Origin: RGIG995 sp045543655 | GTDB taxonomy: Bacteria; Bacillota; Clostridia; Oscillospirales; UBA644 | Reading direction: 5' to 3' | Length of the DNA stretch: 64,000 bases | Assembly (NCBI GenBank): GCA_045543655.1 | Contig: JAZPXN010000038.1 | Span: 39,430-103,429 of the forward strand | Shown: positions 41,848 to 49,555 of the stretch, one piece after another | How the letters are laid out: each line of letters opens with the position of its first letter | Position numbering within the stretch: the first letter of the stretch is position 1 | Position numbers and translations under genes: made by a program | Notes under the pieces: generated by a model | Told to the model about the DNA's origin: nothing | Databases searched by the model: none | The model's input: the letters and a program-made list of their open reading frames with translations, nothing else

Positions 41848-42648
41848 TTAAGATGATAAAATTTCCAGGACCGTTTTGGCCAGATCCTCCCCCGCCGTGA
41901 CGGGGGCGACTTTTCCGGGAAGACCGGGGCCGTCGACGACGGTGATCTTTCTTGCCTCCGCTGCCTTCCGGTCGATTCCGCCGGGGGACGAGGCCAACTC
42001 GAAATATACCGTGTCGGGCGAGGCGCCGGATAAAACCTCCCCGGTGACGAGAGGAGCGGGTACGGTGTTGAAAACGGCGGAAAATCCCCGCAGATCCAAG
42101 GAATCCGTATTGATAGCCCTTCGTCCCCGGAGGGCAATTTCCACCCGATCTTTTTCCTTACGGGCGGCCACCGTCACCTTCGCCCCGAAGGCAGTCAGCA
42201 GATCTGCCAGCCGCTTGCCGATGGCGCCGTTTCCGATAATCAGGCAATTCATGCCGAAAACCGCCCGGTCGGTATGCCGGATCAGCAGATCCACCGCCCC
42301 TTCCGCCGTGGTGACGGCGTTGCGAAGCTTCAGGCTTTCCTGCCGGGAAAGATCGGTATAATCCGAAAAGGGATGTTCGGCCAAAGGTCCGCCGATGACC
42401 GGCAGATCGAGGGAAATTCCGGTCTCCCGGATCGTTTCCTCCAGGGTGGGCGGCCGGTCGGTCAGGGGTGCGTTCAGCCTCCCTTGCTTCAGACAGGGCC
42501 AGGGCAGAATCAGCCCGTGGACGTCGGCGCCCTTCAGGGGAATCCGATGGGGCAGGGCGTAGGTCAGAACGGCATATCCCTGCCGCTGTACCGCCTCTGC
42601 CGCGATCAGCGACCGCCGATCCCCGCCGGCAAAAATCAAGGTCTTCAC
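41848..42648 (-). CDS. dpaA: Dipicolinate synthase subunit A
   Basis: A 266-aa NAD(P)-dependent subunit (SpoVFA). The N-terminal part TLIFAGGDRRSLIAAEAVQR and the nucleotide-binding loop CLIIGNGAIGKRLADLL (about 160-176) mark it. I chose GTG 42648, seven bases after GGAAGGAGCG. It is somewhat shorter than the ~295 residues of B. subtilis DpaA. With dpaB it indicates a spore-forming host. A sigma-K-like promoter can be drawn just upstream. Confidence 0.92.
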   Translation of the reverse strand: MKTLIFAGGDRRSLIAAEAVQRQGYAVLTYALPHRIPLKGADVHGLILPWPCLKQGRLNAPLTDRPPTLEETIRETGISLDLPVIGGPLAEHPFSDYTDLSRQESLKLRNAVTTAEGAVDLLIRHTDRAVFGMNCLIIGNGAIGKRLADLLTAFGAKVTVAARKEKDRVEIALRGRRAINTDSLDLRGFSAVFNTVPAPLVTGEVLSGASPDTVYFELASSPGGIDRKAAEARKITVVDGPGLPGKVAPVTAGEDLAKTVLEILSS

Positions 42649-42679
42649 AGCGCAACGCTCCTTCCGGAAAAGTCTGTTC

Positions 42680-42707
42680 CATCCTATGCATTCCGATGCT
42701 TGGAAGT
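42680..42707 (-). promoter_or_regulatory. Candidate sigma-K promoter of dpaAB
   Basis: On the minus strand AC (42706-42707), 17 bases, then CATAGGATG (42680-42688), near the sigma-K pattern AC-N16-CATANNNTA. dpaAB is a sigma-K target in Bacillus. The match is short and one base off. Confidence 0.35.
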
Positions 42708-42709
42708 GC

Positions 42710-42846
42710 AAAAAAAAGGTGCCGGAGAAATCCGACACCTATTATCGTGCAATATTCGGTTTTTGCTTCCGGCGGAGAAGTCCGCCGGCCATGGCTTTTC
42801 TTTCTTGGTTCTTCTTTCTTTTCTCCCGAAAGAAACGAGGAACACA
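42710..42846 (-). repeat. Composite 3'-UTR repeat, copy C
   Basis: Minus-strand order: damaged AT hairpin (about 42811-42842), GC hairpin (CCGGCGGA 42769-42776 / TCCGCCGG 42781-42788), terminator hairpin (AGGTGCCGGA 42718-42727 / TCCGACACCT 42731-42740) with an eight-base T tract on the minus strand (42710-42717). It is a 180-base-offset duplicate of copy D. Confidence 0.8.
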
Positions 42847-42887
42847 AGATAATTCTCCGTTATTCGATGATCCTGCCTTTTTGAAGT

Positions 42888-43024
42888 AAAAAAAGAAGGT
42901 GCCGAAGAAATCCGGCACCTTTTATTGTGCTGTATTCTGTTTTGCTTCCGGTGGAAGAATTCCGTCGGCCATGGCTTTTCTTTCTTGGTTCTTCTTTCTT
43001 TTCTCCTGAAAAGAAAGAAGAACA
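42888..43024 (-). repeat. Composite 3'-UTR repeat, copy D (after the EF-G-like gene)
   Basis: Starts about 20 bases after the EF-G-like stop. AT hairpin (TTCTTTCTTTTC / GAAAAGAAAGAA about 42992-43020), GC hairpin (about 42947-42966), then AAGGTGCCG (42897-42905) / CGGCACCTT (42913-42921) with a minus-strand T tract: this last part is probably the working terminator of the EF-G-like gene. Confidence 0.8.
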
Positions 43025-43044
43025 TAAAACGCTTCTCTAACCTC

Positions 43045-45051
43045 TTATTCCGCGGCTTTTGCGGCGGCGGCGATGACCTGTTCGGCGATGTTGGCGGGAG
43101 CCTCCTGATAGCGGAGGAATTCCAGAGTGAACACGCCTCTGCCACGGGTGGCGGAGCGCAGGTCGATGGCGTAGGTGGCGGTTTCGGACATGGGGATCTC
43201 GGCGGTGACCTCCGTCCAGCCCTGATCGGCGGCAGGATTCATGCCCATGATCTGTCCGCGGCGCTTATTGATATCGCCGATAATATCGCCCATCATGGCG
43301 TCGGGGATCTGAACCTTCAGTTCTCCGATGGGCTCCAGGATGCAGGGCGCGGCCTTGGGGAGACCTTCCCGGAAGGCGATGCCTGCGGCGGTCTTGAAGG
43401 CCATTTCCGAAGAGTCTACGTCGTGGTAAGAGCCGTCGACCAAGGTAGCCTTCAGCCCAACCACGGGATATCCGGCCAGAACGCCCTTTGCGGTGGCTTC
43501 CTTCAGACCCTTTTCCACGGCAGGGAAGAAGTTCTTGGGAACGGCGCCGCCGAAGATGCTTTCTTCGAAGACCAGTTCTTCGCTGGCGCAGGGCTCGAAT
43601 TCGATCCACACGTCACCGTACTGGCCGTGGCCGCCGGATTGCTTCTTATGCTTGCCCTGAACCTTGACCTTCTTGCGGATGGTCTCACGGTAGGCGATGC
43701 GGGGGGCTTTCAGTTCCACCTCTACGCCGTTGCGGGTCTTCAGGCGGGAGCAGATAACTTCGATCTGGGCTTCGCCCATGCCGCACAGGATCTGTTCCTT
43801 GGTTTCGGGATCCATGGAATAGGAGAAGGTCTTGTCTTCCTCCATCATCTTCTGAAGCCCCTGAGAAATCTTTTCTTCGTCGCCCTTTTTCTTGGCGGTG
43901 ATGGCCATCTTCAGGTTGGGGACGGGATATTCGATGGGATCGATCTCCAGCTTAATTCCGGAGGTCAGTACGCTTTCGGTGGCGGCGGACAGCTTGGTTA
44001 CCGCGCCGATATCACCGGCCTGCAGCTCTTCCACTTCGATCTGCTTTTTGCCCTTCATGACGTAGATATGGCCGAATTTTTCGCCCAGACCGGTCTTGGA
44101 GTCCGTGAGGGTCATGCCGGCCTTCAAGGAGCCGCACAGAACCTTGAAATAAGAAATCTTGCCGAAGGCGTCGGCGACGGTCTTGAAGATATAAACGCCG
44201 GTGCCGGATTCTGCGGCGGGGGTGGGAGCGGGCAGGACCTCTACCATCGCGTTGAGGATGGATTCCAGGCCGTTCAGCGTGATATTGGAGCAGGACAGAA
44301 CGGGGAGCAGTGCACGGCGGCGGATACCGATGGACAGGGCGGTCTGCACTTCCTCATCGGTGAAGGGCTCCTCTTCGAAATATTTTTCCATCAGCTCTTC
44401 GTTGGTTTCGGCGAGGGCCTCGTTCAGTTCGTCCTTCAGACGCTTGACGGTATCCTCCAGCGCGGGAGGAATGGGGGCGTCGCTGGCGTGGGTGCCTTCC
44501 ACGGTGCGGTAGGTCATCTTCAAAAGGTCGACCATGCCCAGGACCTTGCCGTTGCCGATGACCGGATAGGTCAAGGCGCAGACGCGCATACCGAACTGCT
44601 GACGCAGGGCGGTATAAACCTTCATAAAGTCGCCGTTTTCTTCATCGATCTTGGTGACGACGAAGATGTTGGGCAGATTTTTCTTCTGGCAATATTTATA
44701 AGCCTTTTCTGTGCCGACGTGAAGATTGTTCTTCGCGGAAACGACGATAGCGGCGGCATCGGCGGCCTTCAGACCCTGCAGCACTTCTCCTTCGTAGTCG
44801 AAATAACCGGGGGTGTCGATCAGATTGATCTTCGCGCCCTTCCATTCCACGGGTGCGAGCGCGGCGGAAATACCGGATCCACGCTTGGTTTCTTCCGGGT
44901 CAAAGTCACAGACGGTGGTGCCGTCGGCGATCTTTCCCAGTCGGTCGGTCCCCTTCGTATAGTAAAGCAATGCCTCCGCAAATGAGGTTTTTCCGTTTCC
45001 TCCGTGGCCCAAAAGGCAGACGTTGCGGATGTTTTCGGTTTTGTACTGCAT
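43045..45051 (-). CDS. Elongation factor G-like GTPase (EF-G paralogue)
   Basis: A 668-aa translational GTPase with EF-G domain order G-II-III-IV-V. G1 is GHGGNGKTS (15-23), where true EF-G has AHIDAGKTT; G3 is DTPGY near 79 and G4 TKID near 131. Domain IV contains KHKKQSGGHGQYGDVWIEF and domain V ends TRGRGVFTLEF. This is the FusA2-like group often annotated simply as elongation factor G; its cell role is not settled, and the housekeeping fusA is presumably elsewhere. AAAGGAG precedes the ATG, and a leader of about 130 bases separates it from a good promoter. Confidence 0.88.
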   Translation of the reverse strand: MQYKTENIRNVCLLGHGGNGKTSFAEALLYYTKGTDRLGKIADGTTVCDFDPEETKRGSGISAALAPVEWKGAKINLIDTPGYFDYEGEVLQGLKAADAAAIVVSAKNNLHVGTEKAYKYCQKKNLPNIFVVTKIDEENGDFMKVYTALRQQFGMRVCALTYPVIGNGKVLGMVDLLKMTYRTVEGTHASDAPIPPALEDTVKRLKDELNEALAETNEELMEKYFEEEPFTDEEVQTALSIGIRRRALLPVLSCSNITLNGLESILNAMVEVLPAPTPAAESGTGVYIFKTVADAFGKISYFKVLCGSLKAGMTLTDSKTGLGEKFGHIYVMKGKKQIEVEELQAGDIGAVTKLSAATESVLTSGIKLEIDPIEYPVPNLKMAITAKKKGDEEKISQGLQKMMEEDKTFSYSMDPETKEQILCGMGEAQIEVICSRLKTRNGVEVELKAPRIAYRETIRKKVKVQGKHKKQSGGHGQYGDVWIEFEPCASEELVFEESIFGGAVPKNFFPAVEKGLKEATAKGVLAGYPVVGLKATLVDGSYHDVDSSEMAFKTAAGIAFREGLPKAAPCILEPIGELKVQIPDAMMGDIIGDINKRRGQIMGMNPAADQGWTEVTAEIPMSETATYAIDLRSATRGRGVFTLEFLRYQEAPANIAEQVIAAAAKAAE

Positions 45052-45186
45052 AATCTGTTAAATCTCCTTTCCGCCCCGGCAAATCGTATCTTCGGTGACC
45101 GGCGGCGTTCCCGCAGGGTGTGTTTTGCCCCTGTCGGTGGATCTCTCTCCTCCCTGCAGCGGGGGAAAATGAAACCCGATAAAGAT

Positions 45187-45215
45187 ATTATACTATATTC
45201 CTTTCAAAATGTAAA
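45187..45215 (-). promoter_or_regulatory. Promoter of the EF-G-like gene
   Basis: On the minus strand TTTACA (45210-45215), 17 bases, TATAAT (45187-45192). The transcript would have a GC-rich leader of roughly 130 bases (45052-45180) with several complementary blocks, possibly regulatory; no known riboswitch is recognised. The rest of the 45.05-45.38 kb gap shows nothing else clear. Confidence 0.7.
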
Positions 45216-45381
45216 TAGTATTTATGAAAAAGATACAAGTTTCAGCGATTTCCATAAGAGTTTTCCGTTGCTTTTGTATATTATCACCAAAGATTTTTAG
45301 AAAAATGTCACAAGATATTTTTTTCCGCCGTATTTTTTTCGATTCTGGGGAAGAGTAAGCGTGAAAGAAAGGTGTGTGACG

Positions 45382-45585
45382 ATGAAAAAAAATATTTTGC
45401 TTCGTGCATTTTTAGCCGAAATTTCCGAAGACCCCGCCGCAGGGCGTTTCTTTTCCCATCTCTCCGAGGAGCAACGGGACAAGGTTGCCGACTACGTCCG
45501 CCGCTCTTCCGACGTTGAGGAGGCCGCCGCCCGCAGCGCCACCGCTTTGAAACGTCTCCGTCAGGGGAGGATCGATTTCATTTGA
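45382..45585 (+). CDS. Small helical protein, 67 aa, unknown
   Basis: A short ORF with GAAAGGTG-type ribosome site before ATG 45382. The product is charged and mostly helical (MKKNILLRAFLAEISEDPAA, then FFSHLSEEQRDKVADYVRRS), with no membrane segment. I do not recognise it. Real coding use is supported by codon choice like the neighbours and by the repeat element that starts 24 bases after its stop, as after other genes. Confidence 0.55.
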   Translation: MKKNILLRAFLAEISEDPAAGRFFSHLSEEQRDKVADYVRRSSDVEEAAARSATALKRLRQGRIDFI

Positions 45586-45609
45586 GGGGAGAAGACGGGG
45601 GGGACGGTG

Positions 45610-45675
45610 TTCTTTCTTTTCACGAGAAAAGAAAGAACCAAAGAAAAGCGGCGGCCGGCGAATTTGATTCGCCGG
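45610..45675 (+). repeat. Composite repeat, copy E (after the 67-aa gene)
   Basis: AT hairpin TTCTTTCTTTT (45610-45620) / AAAAGAAAGAA (45627-45637), linker CCAAAGAAAAGC, GC hairpin CCGGCGAAT (45655-45663) / ATTCGCCGG (45667-45675). This copy is the cleanest one. Confidence 0.8.
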
Positions 45676-45801
45676 AGGAATTTGTAAGGATTTCCTGTGG
45701 GACGGGGCGGCCTTTCTCTTTTCGGAAGAAAAAAGTGAGCCCCAAAAAAGTCAAGTTGAAGACGCCGACCTTTTTTGATGGTCGATACTTTTGCAGTAGC
45801 T

Positions 45802-45846
45802 GAAAGAACCAAAGAAAAGCGGCGGCCGGCGAATTTGATTCGCCGG
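45802..45846 (+). repeat. Composite repeat, copy F (partial)
   Basis: 45 bases identical to 45631-45675 of copy E (right AT arm, linker and GC hairpin) without the left AT arm; offset 171 bases. Between E and F, 45709-45760 holds a diverged AT-rich hairpin (TTTCTCTTTTCGGAAG region). Confidence 0.75.
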
Positions 45847-45855
45847 GAGCGCTTT

Positions 45856-45891
45856 ATTAAAAAGAATCGCCTCTTCCGTTTGGAAGAGGCG
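45856..45891 (-). terminator. Terminator of the araC-type gene
   Basis: GCCTCTTCC (45869-45877) / GGAAGAGGC (45882-45890), loop GTTT; on the minus strand the tail is TTCTTTTT. Confidence 0.85.
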
Positions 45892-45897
45892 CATGGG

Positions 45898-46719
45898 TCA
45901 GGCGTTTTTGCCGGATTTGCGATAAGCCAGAGGGGAGACGTCGTACCGGGCTTTGAAGTGCTTGCAGAAGGACGGAGAGTCCCGGAATCCGCAGGAATAG
46001 GCGATCTGCGTGGTGGAAAGCTTGGTTTCCTTCAGCATGCCGGCGGCGTGCTCGAGGCGGTAGCGGATCAGATATTCCTGAGGGGCAATGCCCATGTTTT
46101 TCACGAACAGCTTGAAGAGATAGGTACGGTCAAGGCCCACGTAACGGGCGATATCCTCGATCTTGATGCGGTAGGTGTAATTATGATGGATATAGTCCAG
46201 CGCTTTTTCCACGTATCCCTTTTCGCCCTGCTTGCGGTTCGCGGTATTTTGCTGCAGGAAGGCGGCTACGGAATAGAACATGGCAAGGATATTGTATTTA
46301 TCGTTCTGATCGTTTTTGAAATAGTCCAAGAGCTTGTTCAGCATTCCTTCCAGGCGGCCGTCCGGTTCTCCGCGGAAGACGGGGGTCTTTTCAGAAAAGC
46401 CCATGCTTGCTACGATCTGGGCGGCGTCGGTTCCGTCAAAGCCGATCCAGATATATTCCCAAGGATCGTTGGCGTCCGCCTCGTAATAGGTTACCTGATC
46501 GGGCAGGATCATGAAGCCTTGACCTGCGGTGAGGTGGTGGGACGTGCTGCGGGTGCGGAAGGTTCCTTTTCCGGAGACCACGTAATGGAAGAGATACTGC
46601 GTCCGCATCATCGGTCCGCAGGAATGTCCGCTTTCGCACTGTTCCCGTCCGCAGAAATAGACGGAAACCGCATGGGTTTGCGGGATCTTTGCGTGGGCAG
46701 AATATTCTACCTTTTTCAT
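45898..46719 (-). CDS. AraC family transcriptional regulator
   Basis: A 273-aa regulator: N-terminal cupin-like ligand domain (about 10-150; HYVVSGKGTFRTRS and ILPDQVTYYEADANDPWEYI) and two C-terminal helix-turn-helices (about 170-270; IKIEDIARYVGLDRTYLFKL and STTQIAYSCGFRDSPSFCKH). This is the type that controls sugar use in Firmicutes. AGGAGGA precedes the ATG. It lies 22 bases after a small lipoprotein gene, so the two are one operon; the target genes are not obvious. Confidence 0.92.
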   Translation of the reverse strand: MKKVEYSAHAKIPQTHAVSVYFCGREQCESGHSCGPMMRTQYLFHYVVSGKGTFRTRSTSHHLTAGQGFMILPDQVTYYEADANDPWEYIWIGFDGTDAAQIVASMGFSEKTPVFRGEPDGRLEGMLNKLLDYFKNDQNDKYNILAMFYSVAAFLQQNTANRKQGEKGYVEKALDYIHHNYTYRIKIEDIARYVGLDRTYLFKLFVKNMGIAPQEYLIRYRLEHAAGMLKETKLSTTQIAYSCGFRDSPSFCKHFKARYDVSPLAYRKSGKNA

Positions 46720-46741
46720 AGATTTTGAGTCCTCCTGTTTA

Positions 46742-47152
46742 TCATCCGAATACGCTATTTAAAACTTCTTCATAGAGATCCGCAAAGGGGTCGGCCGTCA
46801 TCCAATAGACCAGGATCGTTCCGTAGCGCTTGCAGGTACCTCCGACTCCGGTCTGCAGGTTCGTTTCATAGGCAGAATTCGCTTCGTCCTCGGAGTGAAA
46901 ACGCATAACCTCCGCCTCGAACCACATATAATCGTCCAACGTGACCGCATCGTCGGTATTCAGGCATACCCTGACGCAAAAACAATCGAATCCGTCGTAT
47001 TTTTCAATCTCGGTCACTTCGTATCCTTCCACGCCTTCCCCCCGGGCCAGGAACGCCTCGTAAAGGTCGGTAAAGTTCCGTTCGTCCCGCAGAGTACAGG
47101 CAGAGCAGGAGAGCAGAATCAACAGGGAAAGGATCAGGGCCAATCGTTTCAT
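46742..47152 (-). CDS. Small lipoprotein, unknown
   Basis: A 136-aa protein with a lipoprotein signal (LLILLSCSAC, cysteine near residue 19) and an acidic alpha/beta body (DDYMWFEAEVMRFHSEDEAN, then YGTILVYWMTADPFADLYEE). I chose ATG 47152, since it puts the signal peptide at the N-terminus; upstream in-frame codons give an implausible extension. A ribosome site is hardly visible. The body recalls short secreted proteins in Clostridia whose job is unknown. It heads the operon with the AraC regulator. Confidence 0.65.
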   Translation of the reverse strand: MKRLALILSLLILLSCSACTLRDERNFTDLYEAFLARGEGVEGYEVTEIEKYDGFDCFCVRVCLNTDDAVTLDDYMWFEAEVMRFHSEDEANSAYETNLQTGVGGTCKRYGTILVYWMTADPFADLYEEVLNSVFG

Positions 47153-47346
47153 AAAAATACTCGCATTATATTGTAGATTATACAAGCGTATTATACCTCT
47201 ACTATTTGACATTTCTGTGACATTTCTATGTTTTATTTCAAGAAAAAGTGATAAAAAGTTTGAATTTTTTTAGAAGATGTTGAATTTGTAACATCTGTAT
47301 CGGTTTTTGCTCTTATTTTTATCTTTTTTTGAAAGGAGGTGAGAAT

Positions 47347-48033
47347 ATGAAACGATTGAAGACGACGGCGCTACTGGATCTGTCCCGGACGGTGGCCGGA
47401 GAGCTTCTTCGGGACGTCCCGTATCCATGGGAGGTGCTGGGCGGTCTTTGCGAAGGGATCCGGCGCATGGGAAGAGATCTTCCGCAGGACGAATACCGGG
47501 AGATTCTTCCGGAGGTCTGGGTGGCGACCGATGCGGTCGTCGATCCTTCCGTAGTCCTTCTCGGCCCCTGCATCGTGGATCACGGTGCAGTCCTCCGCCC
47601 CGGAGCCTATCTGCGGGGGTCGGCGGTGATCGGGAAAAACGCCGTGGTGGGCAATTCCACCGAGATCAAAAACGCCCTTCTCTTCGACGGCGTTCAGGTG
47701 CCCCATTACAATTACGTGGGAGATTCGGTGCTGGGGTATAAGGCCCATCTCGGGGCTGGCGCGATTTGCTCCAACGTAAAGAGTGACAAATCCCCCGTTA
47801 CCATCTTCCTCGACGGCCGGAGAATCCCCACGGGGCGGAAAAAATGCGGCGCCGTGGTAGGCGACTTCGGAGAAGTGGGCTGTAATTCGGTATTGTGTCC
47901 CGGTACCGTGATCGGCCGGAACGCCACGGTCTACCCCTTGAGCCGGGTGCGGGGTTACGTGCCGGAAAAGGGCATTTTTAAAGAGCCCGGGAATATCATA
48001 ATAAAGCAAAACGATGAAAGTGAGGAATCTTAA
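47347..48033 (+). CDS. GlmU-like left-handed beta-helix protein without uridylyltransferase domain
   Basis: A 228-aa hexapeptide-repeat protein. After a helical start (about 1-60) come left-handed beta-helix coils: VDPSVVLLGPCIVDHGAVLR, AVIGKNAVVGNSTEIKNALL, PHYNYVGDSVLGYKAHLGAG, then VGCNSVLCPGTVIGRN. PHYNYVGDSVLG and GAGAICSNVKSDK are typical of the acetyltransferase half of GlmU. The pyrophosphorylase half is missing. Being first in an operon with glmM and glmS, it is a candidate glucosamine-1-phosphate acetyltransferase or a related sugar-nucleotide enzyme. The ribosome site AAAGGAGGTGAG is perfect; the glmM ATG is 3 bases after the stop. Confidence 0.82.
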   Translation: MKRLKTTALLDLSRTVAGELLRDVPYPWEVLGGLCEGIRRMGRDLPQDEYREILPEVWVATDAVVDPSVVLLGPCIVDHGAVLRPGAYLRGSAVIGKNAVVGNSTEIKNALLFDGVQVPHYNYVGDSVLGYKAHLGAGAICSNVKSDKSPVTIFLDGRRIPTGRKKCGAVVGDFGEVGCNSVLCPGTVIGRNATVYPLSRVRGYVPEKGIFKEPGNIIIKQNDESEES

Positions 48034-48036
48034 ATT

Positions 48037-49392
48037 ATGGGAAGATTATTTGGAACCGACGGCGTCCGGGGCGTTGCGAACGAGGCTTTGACCTGCGAGC
48101 TTGCCCTGCAGATCGGCCGGGCGGCGGCAATGGTATTGACCGATGATCTGCGTCCCCGTCCCCGGGTGGTTCTGGGGGCCGATACCCGGATGAGCTCTGC
48201 CATGCTTGCTTCGGCGGTGACGGCGGGGCTTTGCTCCGTGGGGGCCGACGTGTTGGATCTCGGGGTGATGCCCACGCCGGCGGTAGCCTATCTGGTGGGC
48301 AAATACAAGGCCGACGCGGGGATCATGATTTCCGCATCCCACAATCCCTTTGAGTATAACGGCATCAAGATCTTCAGCGGTGACGGCTATAAGCTGCCCG
48401 ACGCCCTGGAGGAAGAGATCGAGGCCATCGTTCTGGATCACGTGAAGACCCCGGTGCCGGTGACGGGGCGGTCGGTAGGACGGGTCATCGCCATGACCGA
48501 CGGCGTGCGGGACTATACCGATCACCTGAAGGCCACCGTGCCCTACTCTCTGGAGGGGCTTCGCATTGCCGTGGATTGCGCCAACGGAGCGGCCTTCCGC
48601 ACGGCGCGGCGGCTGTTCGAGGGGTTGGGGGCGGAGTGCCATTTCCTCTTTGACGCTCCCGACGGATGCAATATCAACGAAAACTGCGGCTCTACCCATC
48701 CGGAGGCCCTGCAGCGCTACGTTCTTGCTCACGGTCTTGACGCCGGGGTTGCCTTCGACGGAGACGCCGACCGCTGTTTTTGCGTGGACGAAAAGGGGCA
48801 GGTGGTGGACGGAGATCACGTCATGGCCGTTTGCGCTCTGGATATGCGCTCTCGGGGGAAGCTGGCCGGGAACGCTATCGTGGGAACGGTGATGACCAAT
48901 CTGGGCTTCGTCAAATTCTGCGAAGAAAACGGCATCCGTTTTCTGTCTACCAAGGTGGGAGACCGGTTCGTTCTGGAGCAATTGCTGTTGGAGGATCTGA
49001 ATTTCGGCGGAGAGCAATCGGGACATATCGTATTCCGGGATTTTGCCACCACCGGGGACGGTCAGCTGACCGCCGTGCAATTGCTCTGTCAATTGCGCCG
49101 GACGGGCGAAAAGCTGTCGGAGCTGCAGGCCTGCATGACCCGCTATCCCCAGGTGACCGTCAATCTTACCGTTTCCCCCGAGGGAAAACTGGCCTTCTAT
49201 ACCGATCCGGTCATCCGGGACGGGGTGGAGACGGCGAAGGCGGAGCTGGGAGACGCCGGCCGTATCGTGGTGCGGGCTTCCGGCACGGAACCGGTCATGC
49301 GGGTGATGGTGGAGCATTCGTCGCCGGAGACGGCAGACGAGATCGCTCACCGTGTGGCGGAGCTGGTGGCCGAACGGCTGAAGGATAAATGA
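48037..49392 (+). CDS. glmM: Phosphoglucosamine mutase
   Basis: A 451-aa alpha-D-phosphohexomutase converting glucosamine-6-phosphate to glucosamine-1-phosphate for peptidoglycan. MGRLFGTDGVRGVAN is the family start; ISASHNPFEYNG carries the phosphoserine (about S99-S101), DGDADR (about 241-246) binds magnesium and RASGTEPVMRV binds substrate phosphate. The length is normal. The glmS ribozyme begins within about 10 bases of the stop, so cleavage separates this message from glmS. Confidence 0.96.
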   Translation: MGRLFGTDGVRGVANEALTCELALQIGRAAAMVLTDDLRPRPRVVLGADTRMSSAMLASAVTAGLCSVGADVLDLGVMPTPAVAYLVGKYKADAGIMISASHNPFEYNGIKIFSGDGYKLPDALEEEIEAIVLDHVKTPVPVTGRSVGRVIAMTDGVRDYTDHLKATVPYSLEGLRIAVDCANGAAFRTARRLFEGLGAECHFLFDAPDGCNINENCGSTHPEALQRYVLAHGLDAGVAFDGDADRCFCVDEKGQVVDGDHVMAVCALDMRSRGKLAGNAIVGTVMTNLGFVKFCEENGIRFLSTKVGDRFVLEQLLLEDLNFGGEQSGHIVFRDFATTGDGQLTAVQLLCQLRRTGEKLSELQACMTRYPQVTVNLTVSPEGKLAFYTDPVIRDGVETAKAELGDAGRIVVRASGTEPVMRVMVEHSSPETADEIAHRVAELVAERLKDK

Positions 49393-49540
49393 TACGCAAC
49401 AGCGCCGGGACCGCCGAAAGGCGGTTGACGAGGAAAGAGGTTATCGAAGCATTCGGCGGGTGCCTCTTCGGAGTGAAACACTTCGTCAGGAGTCGGTCAA
49501 ATATACGGGAGACCGTAAAACAAATCCGGCTCCAAAAGCA
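49393..49540 (+). ncRNA. glmS ribozyme (glucosamine-6-phosphate riboswitch)
   Basis: The core is unmistakable: AGCGCCGGGACC (cleavage expected between A49401 and G49402), ACCGCC-GAAA-GGCGGT (P1), TTGACGAGG, then GGTTATCGA and TTCGGCGGGTGCCTCTT, all in the order of the known ribozyme. P4-like pairing GGTC/GACC follows at about 49495-49520. Bound glucosamine-6-phosphate triggers self-cleavage and decay of the downstream glmS message. Confidence 0.93.
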
Positions 49541-49555
49541 GAAAGGAATCAAATT

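Noticed and set aside
45561..45812. ORFs of about 73-83 codons across repeats E and F on both strands
   Set aside because: They consist of the hairpin repeat sequence (KKERP/FFLPKRE-like translations seen at other copies too), so they are by-products of the element.
45610..45846. Repeats E and F as a CRISPR array or insertion sequence ends
   Set aside because: There are only two copies here, with different spacing and hairpin structure, no cas genes and no transposase nearby. Other copies lie after unrelated genes.
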